From Carnegiea gigantea (lineage: Eukaryota; Streptophyta; Magnoliopsida; Caryophyllales; Cactaceae): DNA of 64,000 nt. The stretch's first letter is position 1. The number at the start of each line of letters is the position of its first letter. Positions 35,633-48,200 of the stretch are shown here, in pieces. The stretch is from contig JAKOGI010001553.1 of assembly GCA_029747015.1 (NCBI GenBank), positions 147,501-211,500 of the forward strand, written 5' to 3'. The notes beneath the pieces were generated by a model. That model made no database searches and was not told the origin of the DNA. It saw only the letters and a list, made by a program, of their open reading frames with translations. Position numbers and translations under genes: made by a program.

Positions 35633-35850
35633 TTTGCACGGGTGATGGTCCAGTCCAACAACCTGTTGGAAGAACTCGCTGTGGCTGATCAACAGAATGT
35701 GCAAATGCCTCCGTCCAAGCAGCTAAAGTGGTGACTGGCATTTTGGCAACACTGAATCGCTATAGAATCAATGGGAGGGTCCATCAAGAGGCTAAGGCCT
35801 AGGGAGCAAATTGATCATTATTTTTCGGATGATTTTTTGTGCACCCCATG
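35633..35850 (+). pseudogene. NLR relic 3, right part
   Basis: Resumes after the transposon: GTCCAGTCCAACAACCTGTT parallels relic 1 (GTCCAACAACCT), followed by CAACAGAATGTGCAAATGCC and GAATCAATGGGAGGGTCCAT, all shared with relic 1 at 17239-17380. A one-base insertion breaks the frame. The similarity fades near 35850. Confidence 0.7.
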
Positions 35851-36234
35851 CGTGATTTGATTTGTCTTCCAAAAATCTGGGGTGCCTGAAGCTGACAATG
35901 ACAACCTATTTACCTGCTGAATGTACTTTTAAGGTTCCAGAACCTGCAGATTTCCACATACCTTAGAACACTAGTACTTCTTTTCTTGATTGGTATACGA
36001 ACGAAAGGGAGGATGCTGATGAACTAAGCGATATGCAAATGACTGAGAACCCTCAGTTTGGCCTTCATCTCATGTGTTTCTCCCAGAGATGGACTAACCA
36101 ACAAAAGCTTTTCAAAATATATTTAATGTGAAGCAGAGTAAACAATTTCAGTATACATTCAGGAAAGATCATAGACAGAAAAAAACTCAAGTAAAATTTA
36201 GACATTGAGAAAGTATCATTTGCAAAAGCACTAC
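35851..36234. other. Spacer / TANGLED 3' flank
   Basis: No gene seen; the right part is probably the TANGLED 3' UTR. Confidence 0.5.
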
Positions 36235-37836
36235 TTACTGACAACTTCCAATAGCAGTTCTCTGAGCTGATGAGAATCTCATTGGCATCATCATCAAAGC
36301 AGGCGGCCTCTGTTTCAATCCACCCATAAACCCATCACCATTATTAACACTACTATTTTGCACTGAATTCCTTCTTCCTTTCAATGGAGAAACCAATCGA
36401 TTTGCCAACCTCGAAGGAGAAAGAGATCTTCTCAGTTTTGAGGCCGTTGAGAGGGCTTTTGGAGGCGACTTCCGGATCAGAGTTCTGGGCTTTCTTGAAG
36501 CCGAAACAGGGGAAGCACCAGAAACAAGAAGACCCTTTTGAGGGCTCTTGATTTTCACGGGGGATTTGATCACAAACTTGTGAGGAATCTCTCTCTTCTT
36601 AGCGATCACAGGAGACTTAGTTTTGCAGAACTTCGGATTTTGTGAAGTGGGTGATGAATGAAAGAGGGGGTTTGGGAAAAGTACTGTTTTTCTAGCCCAA
36701 GGTTTGTGCTTTGGTGATACCCTGTTAGCCAAATACCTTCTACTTGCACTGTTTACTCTCTCTAGCTCTAATTTCTTTGGTGATGGAACCTTGAAATTGA
36801 TCTTTGATCGAGCTCGTTGGAGCTTGGGGGTGCTTGATTCTTCTCTAATTATGTGAAAAACATGCTGTTTCTCTCTCTTCCTTCGAGCCTCAATGGGGGT
36901 CTGCTCTGGGTTTCTCGTCCTCTGTTTTCTATATACAGTTACAGGGGTTTGAGGATCCTCAATGTTGGATGATTTTGCCATAATCTCTCTTGTAATTTGG
37001 CTTGCTTGAAGAATTTCTGCAACTGTTTCTCCAACTAACATTGCAGGTAAAGACATTCTACGCCATTCCCCTGTTTCCCATCTCGTCAAAATTCCCAATT
37101 AATCACTCTTTGAACCATCACAAGCAGAGAGATGAAGAGAGAAACAAAGGAGCCAAAAATAGATATGAATATATACCTGATGCACTAGCTGGTACTTTTC
37201 CAGTTGGAGATTTTTTTGGGCCGTTATTTCTGATTCTACAAAGAAGAATTGTCCATTAGGATATATACCCAAATTTCAACCAAATTTCTAACTTAATTTA
37301 TGAAAAAAGGTTCAATTTGCAGCCTAGGCAATGATTAATGAAAAAGATGAGGAGTGGATTTTACTCATCCCCACCATTTTCCACCCCAAAAAAAATAAAA
37401 TAAAAAAATGTTATACCCATTACAAATCAAAGGTGAATTGAAAAAGGAAAAAAGAGAAATACCTCAGGGATTCTTGTTTGCATCTAAGACTGGTTTTTAA
37501 GTATGCTTTGGTGCTTCTAGGGCTGAGTTTAATCCCAGAAACCACTTTGTTTCCTCCTGTTACTGTGTATTGAAGCTCTTGCAATCTTGCCATACATTGA
37601 TCCACCTTCAACCCACCAAAAATAATTTTTTTTTAAAAAAAAAAAACCACAAACCCCATTACAAAATTAGAAATTAACAATCGGATTTCGTAAGTGGGCA
37701 ATGCTAAAAAATTGCAAAAAGAAGGGAAGAAAATTAGCAATTGTATTCGTACCTTCTTGACAGTTTCTCTGATTAGAGTAGGGCTTAGAGGAGCCACCAT
37801 TGTCTTCCTCTGCTTTGGTGGGGTTCTTGCCACCAT
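36235..37836 (-). CDS. TAN1: TANGLED, division-plane microtubule-binding protein
   Basis: Basic microtubule-binding protein that stays at the cortical division site through mitosis and guides the phragmoplast. Four exons close in phase: 37836-37753, 37605-37463, 37235-37177, 37070-36235; 373 aa. Conserved N-terminus [11 protein letters not shown], then [40 protein letters not shown] and [20 protein letters not shown]; middle [21 protein letters not shown]-terminus [18 protein letters not shown] and GLKQRP. The N-terminal part is the region needed for division-site localisation in Arabidopsis TAN1, and it is fully present. The protein is about 100 residues shorter than Arabidopsis TAN1; the difference is in the repetitive SPTR-rich part. 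The gene lies tandem to and downstream of KIN-14S. Confidence 0.95.
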
Positions 37837-37905
37837 TTTTATTTCTCTCTTTCTCTCTCCTCTTTATTCAAATAGCAGAAAAGAAGGGGATTAAAAGTCA
37901 GCCTT

Positions 37906-37950
<45 letters not shown>

Positions 37951-39030
37951 TCTCTTAAAGTGGGGAGGTCAAATCGGAGCTGCTAATGAGAGATGAGAGC
38001 AGCTGGGATTTGGGAGGGGAGAGGGGGTAACGGGCAATTTTTGCTCCAACGGTCGAATCTATCTCAAGAAAAATTACTGCGAACGGCACTATTTTTAAAT
38101 TTTTAAAATGGAGGGCCAAGCTTTTCTGCCTCATCGTCACCGCTAATTCGTATTAGTGAGGCGTCAAGAGTGCCTTTTGTCGCCGATCCAACGGTTGCAG
38201 TTTTTATTATTTTTTTAAACTTTCTTGTTTCTTCTTGTGCTCGCGTTTCTTTTGTCCTTTTGTTCTTTCCTTTGACATTTATTGGTTATTATAATAAATT
38301 TCATTTTCAAAAAAAAAAAATTATTGCTTAAAGTTATTTGGTAAAATCTGATAAAAAAAAAAGTTATCTCATATTCAATTGGGAGGGCCTGGAGGCCATA
38401 TTCAAGAGATATATTAGCATATTTTACTTCATTTTCATTAGTACTACCCTTTGTATTTCATTAGAAAAAAATCTTACTTTTGTATTTATTCATTTGATTC
38501 TAATTGTATTCCATAATGCATTACACACTCTCTATTAAATCACCTCATGAAGATTTTATAACATGAAACCTTATGCGTGAATCCTATCATTACAAATCTG
38601 ATTATCATGGGTCATCTAAGTTAAAAAATCCTATAAAAAACATCTTATGTATACAACCCAAACATGACCAAAGGGGCTTGCATTGGGGGGGGTTGGGGGG
38701 GGAATGCAAGAGGCTACATTACTATTAACTTTTGTTTGGAAAAAGCAGATCTTTCTAAAATATTAGGCATTAATGGCATTAGATCTTTCCAATATGCAAT
38801 CATACTGAACGAACTCAATTTTACTCATTACAACCATGGCTATCAAAACTATAGACTTTCGGAGATTGTTTTTAAAAGAATCAAAGACATGATCAAATTG
38901 ATGTTAGATGAAGAAATGCTTTATACATGCAAGCGAACACATCTATCTAGATGACAAATTTATAAACCCATGAAAAAGCGGCTAAAGACATAATGGGACT
39001 TCATGTTTAATTGTTTAGTTGTTTTTGCTG
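37837..39030. other. TANGLED promoter and KIN-14S 3' flank
   Basis: No gene seen. It includes a (CT)n tract (37912-37955) just upstream of the TANGLED start, usual for plant core promoters, and two G runs at about 38685-38702. Confidence 0.6.
37912..37955. repeat. (CT)n microsatellite in TANGLED 5' region
   Basis: About 21 CT units with one G interruption, 76-119 bp upstream of the start codon; on the coding strand it reads (GA)n. Confidence 0.9.
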
Positions 39031-42000
39031 CTACACCAAAGATTTCCTGAAATTCTTCAATGCTCGGGACTTGAGAGGACTCCAAACCAGCTGCTTCTTC
39101 TGCAAGGCAATAACCGTTGGGTGTTTTGGCTTCCATGAACCTACCTGTTGTGTAGGAGGGCTAGCCATGAACTTCCTTGTGCTTTTCGGCGTTGCTTCAA
39201 CTGCTGCCCTTGATTCTGGCAGAGGAGAGAACACCTTTGAAAACCTCCTCACCCTTGATGATATATCTCTTGCAAAAGAGGATCGTTGTAAAGCACTTGT
39301 GGGATTGGACTGTGAATTAAGAGGAGTCCTCATTTGGAGACTTGGTTCAGGCCTGAGTGTTGCAACGGAAACCCTTCTCCTGGGCTGAAAATTTGGCACC
39401 ATCTGTTGTTGGGTGGGCTCATGTGGAGACTTGGATTGTGAATTAAGAGGAGTCCTCATGCGAAGACTTGGCTCAGGCCTGAGAGTTGCAATGGAAACCC
39501 TTCTCTTAGGCTGAAAAGTTGGCACTATCTGTTGTTGGGTGGGCGGTCTGACAGCAACAGAAACCCGTCTCCTTGGTCCCCTAAGGGAGTCTCTATTTGA
39601 TCCAGAGGGAATGTTTTCTTTACTGTCCGATGAGCTAGGGAGATGATAAGGCGGCAAGTTGGAAGGCCTCTTGGTCTGAATTGGAGTGGAGGGGGGCATG
39701 AAATTGGATATTCTTCGCAGTGGTAGTCTGCCATTTGAAGGAACCAACGGAGGTTTTCTGTCTGTTACGGTCTTCTGTGCCTGCTTTGCTGGTTTGGCAG
39801 CGGCAGCGGCAGCGGCAGCAGCCACGGCTCTGCTTTCCTGTTTTAGTCTAGTTTTCCTTTCCTCCGCCAGTTGATTCTCAAGTTCTCTCACCTGTGAAAA
39901 GTTTTGTTAGTTACAGTTGCAATATTCTATACAGCCCATCCTTTTCTTCTTTTTTGGGGGGGGGGGGGTGTTGACATTTCTAAACCAAACCATTACACCA
40001 AAAGGCCTCCTGACATAGACGGAACACGGATGTTGGGATTCACATGCAGACAGTTTCCAATTTCTTTTTTTCCTTTTTGGGTTTTTTTGGGGGGGGGGGG
40101 GTTGCATCAGGGAAGAGTATCGTCTCAATGTGCTATAGGCTGGCAGTTATTGAAGGAGTGGATTTTGGCAATAATACCTTTTCCTGAAGGCTTCTACATA
40201 TCTGCTCTCTAGCAGCTAACCTTAGCTGCAAGGACTGAACGGTATCCTGCAATTTCTTTGTCTCCTTTTCATCATGCTTCAATTTTTCTGCCTATGAGAT
40301 GAAGTAAACAAAAACTTAAGCTGCCGCAATTGTATAGCAATTGTCAGCGAAACTACAGCAAAAAACACACCAGATGCTTATACTTGAGGAGCTCGGAGAG
40401 ATCTGCCTGCTTACGAACCGGACCATGTTCTATTCCTCTCACTCGAGTAGCAAAGTTCAAAGAGCACAGAGTCTCTCCGAAGTCTGCAGCATTTGGGCTG
40501 ATCTGGACAAACATCAAGGTCTTGCAATCGCCTCCTGTATTTGCAACTCATTTAAGACTAAAACAAGAAAATTGGATACGTCCTCGAAAAAAAACTGCCA
40601 AAAAAGAGCTAATTCACAAGAACTGTCACCTAAAGAACTCTGCAGCATATGAGTGAGCTTTGAGTTCCTGAATCAGAACAAAAGACATGAGTTTCATGCA
40701 AATTGAACTTAAGTGGTCTACGAAAAAGCTGAATGATCAATAGATCTCAATATGAAAACATGTTAGATACCTGTAAGGAACATGGGCTGTTTTGGATGCG
40801 AGGGCAGAGATGACATCCCCAAGAGCTGAAAGAGATTTATTTATAAACTGGGATTCCTTTAATCTTTCACCTTCAACTTCAATCCTTCCCACACGCTCAC
40901 TGCCAGCCAAGTCCACCAGCCATAAGTTGCTCTTTGCCCTTTCTCCATTTACTAAATTCTCACCTTTCACAGTCACCCGCAGCAAGCTACAAGCAAATAA
41001 GACGTATGAATTTTAAGTCATCAGATTTCACAAGCACCAAATAGAATTTGGAATTTGTATTACTCGATGCAGTGAATCCATTAAGTAGCCACTTTATTTA
41101 TTACCACATTCAGAAACAGTCACAGAATATTACCAATGAGAGCGGCTGCTTTGTTCATTTGCATTGGTTGATCCAACAGACCTAACACGGCTTCCAATCT
41201 TGAGTAATTCCCATACCTGATCTGTTCCATAAACACGTGCTTCAACAAGTCCAGGGACCTCTTGCATGCCCTCTGGGCCTTGTTTTATCTCCAATCTGAA
41301 TAAAGCATTTAGATATTCTAGAATCAAATCTGCCCCTTCTATGATTGTACCAAGGAATCTAATTAATAGAATAAGCAAGTGCAACAGACTCAACTGAAAG
41401 AGGCAGACAGGAAGCAGCTAACATGCAAGAGAGAATCAACAATTATACAATCTTTTCAGTCAAGATTGATGGTAACTCTGGGATGTTACTTTAGCTATTC
41501 TGTAGTGTGAGGGACTGAAGTAGCACATCAACAAAGACCATATAAGCAGCTCCCCATTGGTGGCAAATAATAGCCAATGGCTGTAACTAATCATCTTTAG
41601 AACATTCTATTAATGTCAATCCACAAGGCTCCAGAGAATGGAACAGGGCTCCACTGTATTCTTTTGGGGGGTGATGAAGATCAAAGTCAAGAACAGATAG
41701 CTGCAGCAAAGGAACAGCGGGGAAAAGTAGGAAGCAGTACCACCTGAGGATGAAGCAAAACACATGTGTCCACATTTTTAACAAACTGCTACCAGCTTGG
41801 ATGGTTAAAGTAAACTTAATAAACGAGATGCCAAGGAGACACAGGTTAAAAAGCAATCACATTTGCGAAAGCTTTATACTATTAGCTGGGAGCGCCTGTA
41901 ACTTTCTTCAAGTAAATCTAACATTTCTGTATTAATAGTCGTATTCTGCTATCAATTTTAGTAATGTGATATCCTTATTGGCAACATGAATTAAACCAAA

Positions 42001-43593
42001 GTGGAACTTTCACATGCCAAGAATCACATACTTCTTACTAGGTTCACTTGAATTCTCTATCAGGAGGTCCCTTATCCTCTCATTGTAAACCTCCAACATG
42101 CTGACAAACAGTTCATATCTCATTGTACGACTTCTCTGATCAGCAATCCTGAATAGCTCCTCGAGAGTCCTGTAGTTTACTCCCCTATTCTCTGGAGTCC
42201 CCTCCATCGTAAAGGTCTTTCCCGTTCCGGTTTGTCCGTAAGCAAAGATGCAAACATTGTAGCCATCGAGAACAGACGTAATAACGGGGGATGTTTGTGC
42301 AAAAACCGCCTCTGAAAATTCAGTGTTAGAGAAACATCAAGGATGCATTCTGTGCAATTTGTGTTAATGCTTATGGAAAATGGAGCGGATCAGAGTCGTG
42401 CGGTTACCTTGGTCAGCATCAGGACCAAATACATGGTCAAACTTGAAATGCTTCTTTGAAGAATCAGCACAAATTACATGCAGTTCCTGCTCCTGGGATG
42501 GAACAATCTCAACAACAGAAGTGGCCTCATTAGCAATTTCATCTTGATTCAGTGGCCTGCATCTACAGAAGACCCTAATGTTGCCTTTAAGCTCAATGAC
42601 TTCGTTGTAAAGCTTCTTCCGTTCAGCAAATTCTTCAAGATACTTCTTCTTTAGTAGTTCAGACTCTTCCATGTGCTTCTTCTTCAAAAGCTCATGCTCA
42701 GAACCTAAAAGCAAGAGCTAAAACCCATATAAAAAACAGAATAAAACCGTTGAAACCAGAGACCAGGAAATAGTCTGCAAGGAAACAGGCTACATACTGA
42801 GGTGCTGAAGGGCGTGAAGAACTTCAGATCCAGGAAACGAATTTCTGGTTATATCCTTTACTTCATTAGATAGTGTTATGTGCTCTTTCCTCAAGGTCTG
42901 GTACATAGAACATCAACCCCGATGAGATACTCATCATATGCCACTTAAATCACACTCAAACCTGTTACAATCACTATAAATCTTACTTGAATTTTCTCAC
43001 TGAGGTCATCAATTTTCTCTAGAATCGGAAGCTTTGGCCCCTCACTGGTTGACACTCCTTGTCCAGACTCATTTGAAAATCGACTTGCATCTGCAGATGT
43101 GATACTTTCCTCCAATAGCTCTAAGAGTTCAAGAATTAACAAAATCCAGCAATTAAACGGTGTTGAAATCCCGAAACATTCCGGGAAAAAGAAACCACCC
43201 TCGATCCATCCCACCAAGCTTCATCAATATCTCAGTGCTTCTAGGGTTTTGTTCAAATAAAGACATAACATCAACAACCCCAAAAAAAAAAAAAAAAGAG
43301 AGGCAAATTCTCAAACCAAAGAACCCATCACACAAAAACGAAAGATCAGATAGAGAACATAAGTAGCAAAATCTTGACTTCTTACCACTTTCTGGAAGTG
43401 ATTCCAGATTTGTAGGCTCAAAAGATGCATTTTCTTCCCCGTTTTGTAGGACCCTTTCAACTGTTTGATTTTGATCTAACGAGAGAAAACACCAATTAAC
43501 CCTCACTCACTTCGAGTATCGAATCGTAGCCAGAGACAGAAAGAGGAAAACCGTAACTAGATCGAGAGAAAAGTACGTCGGCATACCTTCCAT
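39031..43593 (-). CDS. KIN14S: Kinesin-14 motor (KIN-14S type)
   Basis: Minus-end-directed microtubule motor with a central-to-N-terminal motor domain. Twelve exons close in phase: 43593-43587, 43475-43386, 43120-42987, 42897-42798, 42704-42408, 42311-42032, 41295-41134, 40986-40771, 40667-40630, 40534-40371, 40291-40178, 39891-39031; 820 aa. Short coiled coil before the kinesin-14 neck [14 protein letters not shown] (about 148), P-loop [10 protein letters not shown] (about 235), switch I NEQSSRSH (about 350), switch [11 protein letters not shown] (about 381), ASRVRG-like end [13 protein letters not shown] (about 477), coiled coil to about 560 ([33 protein letters not shown]), then a basic Ser/Pro tail with [15 protein letters not shown] and the conserved end [20 protein letters not shown]. 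An Ala run follows the coiled coil. The tail holds an in-frame 42-codon duplication. Exon 1 codes only MED. Confidence 0.96.
39311..39562 (-). repeat. In-frame 126-bp tandem duplication in KIN-14S tail
   Basis: TGTGAATTAAGAGGAGTCCT recurs at 39311 and 39437, 126 bp (42 codons) apart. Both units encode RRVS[I/V]ATLRPEPSL and MRTPLNSQS. The units differ at several bases, so the duplication is not very recent. Confidence 0.9.
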
Positions 43594-43705
43594 TGGCTTC
43601 AAATTAGGGTTCCTCCGACACTGCAATTTCACTTGAAATCAGACCAGGGCTTATGAATAAGCGATTGAGAGAGAGAAAGAGAGCTGTCGAGCTTCGCTTA
43701 GGGAG

Positions 43706-43748
<43 letters not shown>

Positions 43749-45251
43749 AGAGTGAGAGAGAAAGAAAGACAGACTGGCAGGAGAAATGAAAGTCTCAAAC
43801 GGTCGAAAATTGTAAAAGGGGCGAGGGATGTAATGGTTTCAATTTAGAATCAATATGAACCGTCGATCAAAAGATTTGATTTTAACGGCACTTTTTTTAA
43901 AATTGTAATTTTGATTTTGTTTCCATTTTCTTTTCCCCTCGGAGCGTCGTCTCGTGCCCGTTGGGTCGTTGGGCTGTCCATGGGCTATTTTCATTCGAAC
44001 CATTTCCTTTATTTAATTCCTCGCTTTTTAAAATAAAAGAATATATGAATATATTAAATTTAAAATTGAAGATAGAAATACATTTAGGATGAAAATTATA
44101 AATAATGGTTAGCGGTTTATTTGTAGAAATGAATAAAAATTTTACGAAATTCAAAAGTTTGTAAATTTTAAATGATAGAATATGAAATTAGTTGTAATAA
44201 TGAGTTAAATATCAAAAATAAATAAGAGAAAAAAAAGCATGCATTGTATTTTTATATCATAATATACAGTCTAAGTGAACATAAAAATGCAAAAGATAAA
44301 TGGTACGGTGATAAGTTTTGTTTTATATTGAAACTTGATATTATGTGTTTGATTTTTATTCAATTAGGGTAAAATTTTGAATTAATTTGAAGTTAATTAG
44401 AATTTTTTTTTTGATATCTAAAGTAGAAATTCATTTTTTTAAAAAATATGTTTATCATAATTAAATTGCAAACATTCATTATCAATTAATCTTTCCAGGG
44501 TTCATACAATATATATGAGAAATCAGTATTATATTTTGTAATATTGTAGGGTTCATTTAATGTTTAAATTAATTTAGAAAATTGAATTAAAAATTTAAAC
44601 TTTATTTGTGTGACTCATACACAATAACGTGTGGACTTTAGCTAATGTATTCACAAAATATATAACAAATTTTCCTCTCATCCACACAAACTCTAATCAA
44701 ATTATAAATTCAGTACTTTACATTACCCAAATACAATATCGGTTTCTTTATATTAAATTTTGGTATACATTTGATACATTTAATTTTTTTCCAATAATAA
44801 TGTTTATATTAATCAAACAATAAAATCGGAGGTGAAAGAAATTCTTAAAGCTTTTAATTTAACCAAAATATTCATATATGAAACCAATTAGTATATAAAA
44901 ATTAGACCAAGTGTACAACCTAATACTATCTTCCATCTTACAAGTTATGACATATTTTTTTTTTATCAATAAAATGGTCTTATATACATTCTGTTGCTTG
45001 TTAGAAATGTTAAGTTTTATTTTTGGTGATGCTTTAAAAAACTCTAAAATTAGGGGAAAATTCAATATTTAAGAGCTGTACCTTTTCTTTTCTCTTTTTT
45101 TTAAATGAAAAAATTGTCCATACGGTGGCTTGTCCACCATGGCCCTCAAAATCTTGATTGGATTCTCAAGAAATCCTCCACCCTCCACAGAAGCATTTGC
45201 TGGTTGTCTGGTACTGAGGAAAGGGTGGCACAGGCAGATTATGTGAACCAA
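43594..45251. other. Divergent promoter region KIN-14S / DUF1995
   Basis: No gene seen. The first 200 bp are KIN-14S leader with a GA-rich tract (43665-43760). The rest (43850-45070) is very AT-rich and unremarkable. Confidence 0.6.
43703..43748. repeat. (GA)n tract in KIN-14S 5' leader
   Basis: GA-repeat with AAAG interruptions, 110-155 bp upstream of the start codon; reads (CT)n on the coding strand, a typical plant 5'-UTR microsatellite. Confidence 0.9.
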
Positions 45252-45260
45252 ATGAAATCA

Positions 45261-48200
45261 ATGGCAACAACAACTACAAGCTTGTTCTGCTTCCATAGTT
45301 GCCACTGTTCTGCCTCTACTTTCAATTCAACACCCACCATTCGTTTTCCTTCGTCATTTTATCTCTCCTCCCTTCATGGGTCCTGCAGAACTCACCTGCC
45401 CACCCACCATTTTCTTTCCCTAACCAGAACCCATGCCAAGTTTGACAAATTTGAGGGTGATGCCCCTCTTCAGGACAATTCCCTTCAGCTGCAAGAGCAA
45501 CAATATGAAGAACAAGGATTTCTTCAGGAAGAAGAAGATGATGAGTAAGTCACTCTTTCTTTACCGCTTGGAGTTTGTTATGTAATCAATTAATTTTTTT
45601 TAAATTTTCCTTTTAGTTTTACATTGTTAAGTACTGGGCCTTACTGGTTGATATTTGGGGATGAAATGATAAAAATTGGATGCCTGTGTGATTATGTGGA
45701 ATTGCAGAACTGGGTTCTGCTTTTAATCAAAGAACTGCATCTTTTACCTTTTCATTGTTGAATTTTGGACATGGGTGTCTCAGTATTGTGGTGATAAACC
45801 GAATGCTTATTCAGCTTGAAAGCTAAAGCTTCAAATTGGGCATTTCGCAGTAGAATATGGAACTGATGAGTTGAATTTATGGTGCTTTTTGTCGATCAAA
45901 GAATAGGATTATCAAGCTTGGTTACCTGTTACCATAGTGTGAAGCTAATTGTGGGTGTCAACTAGTTTAGCTCGTACAAGTACAATCTTGGCTCCCAGGA
46001 GCACGTACTCCCACATGCCACATATATGTTTTTGCCTTGGAGTGTATATCCATGTTTCAAATGCATATTTGTCTAGTTCGCTCTTGGGATTATGTGCTCT
46101 CAGGAACATGACATAGGCTTTCAAGCTTCGTATTGGAGACTTAGGTTTAAACATTACTCTCCATGCCTCCTTTCAAACACCCCCCCTGGGGGCCCAAGAG
46201 AGGGGTAGAGAAAATTGATTGTAGAATGTGGATCATGTGTAGTATCTCTCTGCCTATTTTAGTCTACACACATGTCTTTGTGCAAATTCAAAACCACTAA
46301 TGGGTTCATATTATGCATCAGTTGCTTACCTTCTGACCTGGAGGGTGCGGTTCGGCAATCAGGTCAAGCCAGTGCCTCATTCGTATCATCTGGAGGAACG
46401 AGAGCCATTGTAGGTGCTACAAAGAATGAACATTCTTAAGATTTATTAACTTCCAAAAGCAAATGTCGTTCTTTCACAAGGTATTGTTTTAGAGAAGGCT
46501 CATATGGAGGAGCTTAAGGAAAGTTGAGAACAAAATTATGCTACTAGTCTCTGAAGGCAGTGGCTGACAGTCCTAAGCAGAAATATTAACATTTTATTTT
46601 GGGAATGCAAAGAGTTACGAAGCTGAAGCATTAATTCTTTTTTGTCATGCCAATTTGAGTAAAGATACATGTCTTGCCACAAGATGCTTAAGTGTCTTCC
46701 CTTAACCTAAATTAATATATTATATGGTTTAAAATATCCAGATTTTCAATAGTTATGATTGGTTAACAATTGTGAATCTTTAGTATTCACCGGCTATGCC
46801 GACAATTATAAATGACACTCTAATCAGATCGACCCTATCCGCAGATACGTGTGATATGCATAATTTTGTGATTGTGAAAACTTATGGCAACAAAAGTTAT
46901 TTTAGACAATTTTTAAGGGTGATACCCTTTCACTATTCAATTAGACAATCTTTTTTCAATTTAATACATGATAATATAATTTTTAAGTCCACACACTAAA
47001 GAAGTGTCTCGTAGCAAGATGTATATCATTCTACTTTGAGTAAGGGTGATAATTCTCAGGGTATCTAATTTTGAAATTCACGTGGTTTTGCTCTATTTGC
47101 ATATCTTTATGCTTGCTTGATCATCAATTTAAATGTTTTGATACTCAAGAACTGCTAATGTTTCTGTTCTCACCTAGTTCCTTCTTCCATTAACAGGTTG
47201 AGCTTCTAATCCCTCAGCTGCAGTTTTTGGATGATGAAGGTGCACAAGGTGAGCTTTGGGACCTGTCAAGAATTTTCTTAGATACTCTCATTGAAGAAAC
47301 TCGATGTCAGGTTAGTTCAATTTGTTAATAATTAGCAACTACTTTTCTAAGAAGTTCTTTCATATCAAACAAAATACTTACTTGAATTGTGTTTTCAATT
47401 AATGCTGTGCTATTTCTGAAACTCGTTGAAAGTGATTATGGCAATGTTGTATGGCCTTTTAAATTACTCTCGTAACACTATGCTTTGCTATTAATGATTC
47501 TGCTGCTATTGTTTTCTCTTGTGTGGCTTGGGAAATAGCCTCTTCGACAACCATCTTCGAGGGCAAGATTGCGTCCTTTGCCCTTCCCTTAGGATAGTTC
47601 GCAATGGTTGTTGTTGCTATCGGCTTTGCATTTACTTTGCTATGTTGTTGAATGTAGTCCTCTATTCCATGATGTTCTATGTCTTTTGAATAATCAAGTT
47701 ATCCATTCTGATTGACAGCGAGTGAGAGCTATCTTTCCTGATGCTGGGGTAGCTGCACTTCTGAAATACCGATGGCAAGATGCTGCTTTTGGATTTTCTA
47801 GGTAAATCTTATCTTACATGTATGTTTTTATAGGGAGCATGCTTGTACAAATTATCCTTTAATGGTGGCTTTTGTTATATGAAATTTTTTCCCACTAAAT
47901 CCTAACTTTTAGCTAGCAACTGGGCACTTCACTGTTGTTGGTCTTACCGTGCAACATCAATTTCTCCAAATTCTTGGTCTTAGGGTTTTCCAAAGAAATA
48001 TACATCTGTTTATTTAGTACACAATTGTGTTTGCTGTTGTGCAGCTTAACTGATAGGAAGCCTGTAGAAGATGACGATGAGATTGTTGTCATGGTTGTTC
48101 CTGATTATCAGATGTTGGGAAGTGTGCAACAAATTGCTTCACTCCTTGCAGATGATCCAGTATGCGTCTTTCCTTCCTCACACCTTCTGTCTGAAAAACA

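Noticed and set aside
43604..43847. Open frames over the GA/CT tract
   Set aside because: Arg-Glu and Ser-Leu repeats from the KIN-14S leader microsatellite.
45105..45260. Upstream in-frame extension of the DUF1995 protein by about 50 codons
   Set aside because: The extension is not transit-peptide-like, and the methionine at 45261 begins a typical Ser/Thr-rich chloroplast leader.
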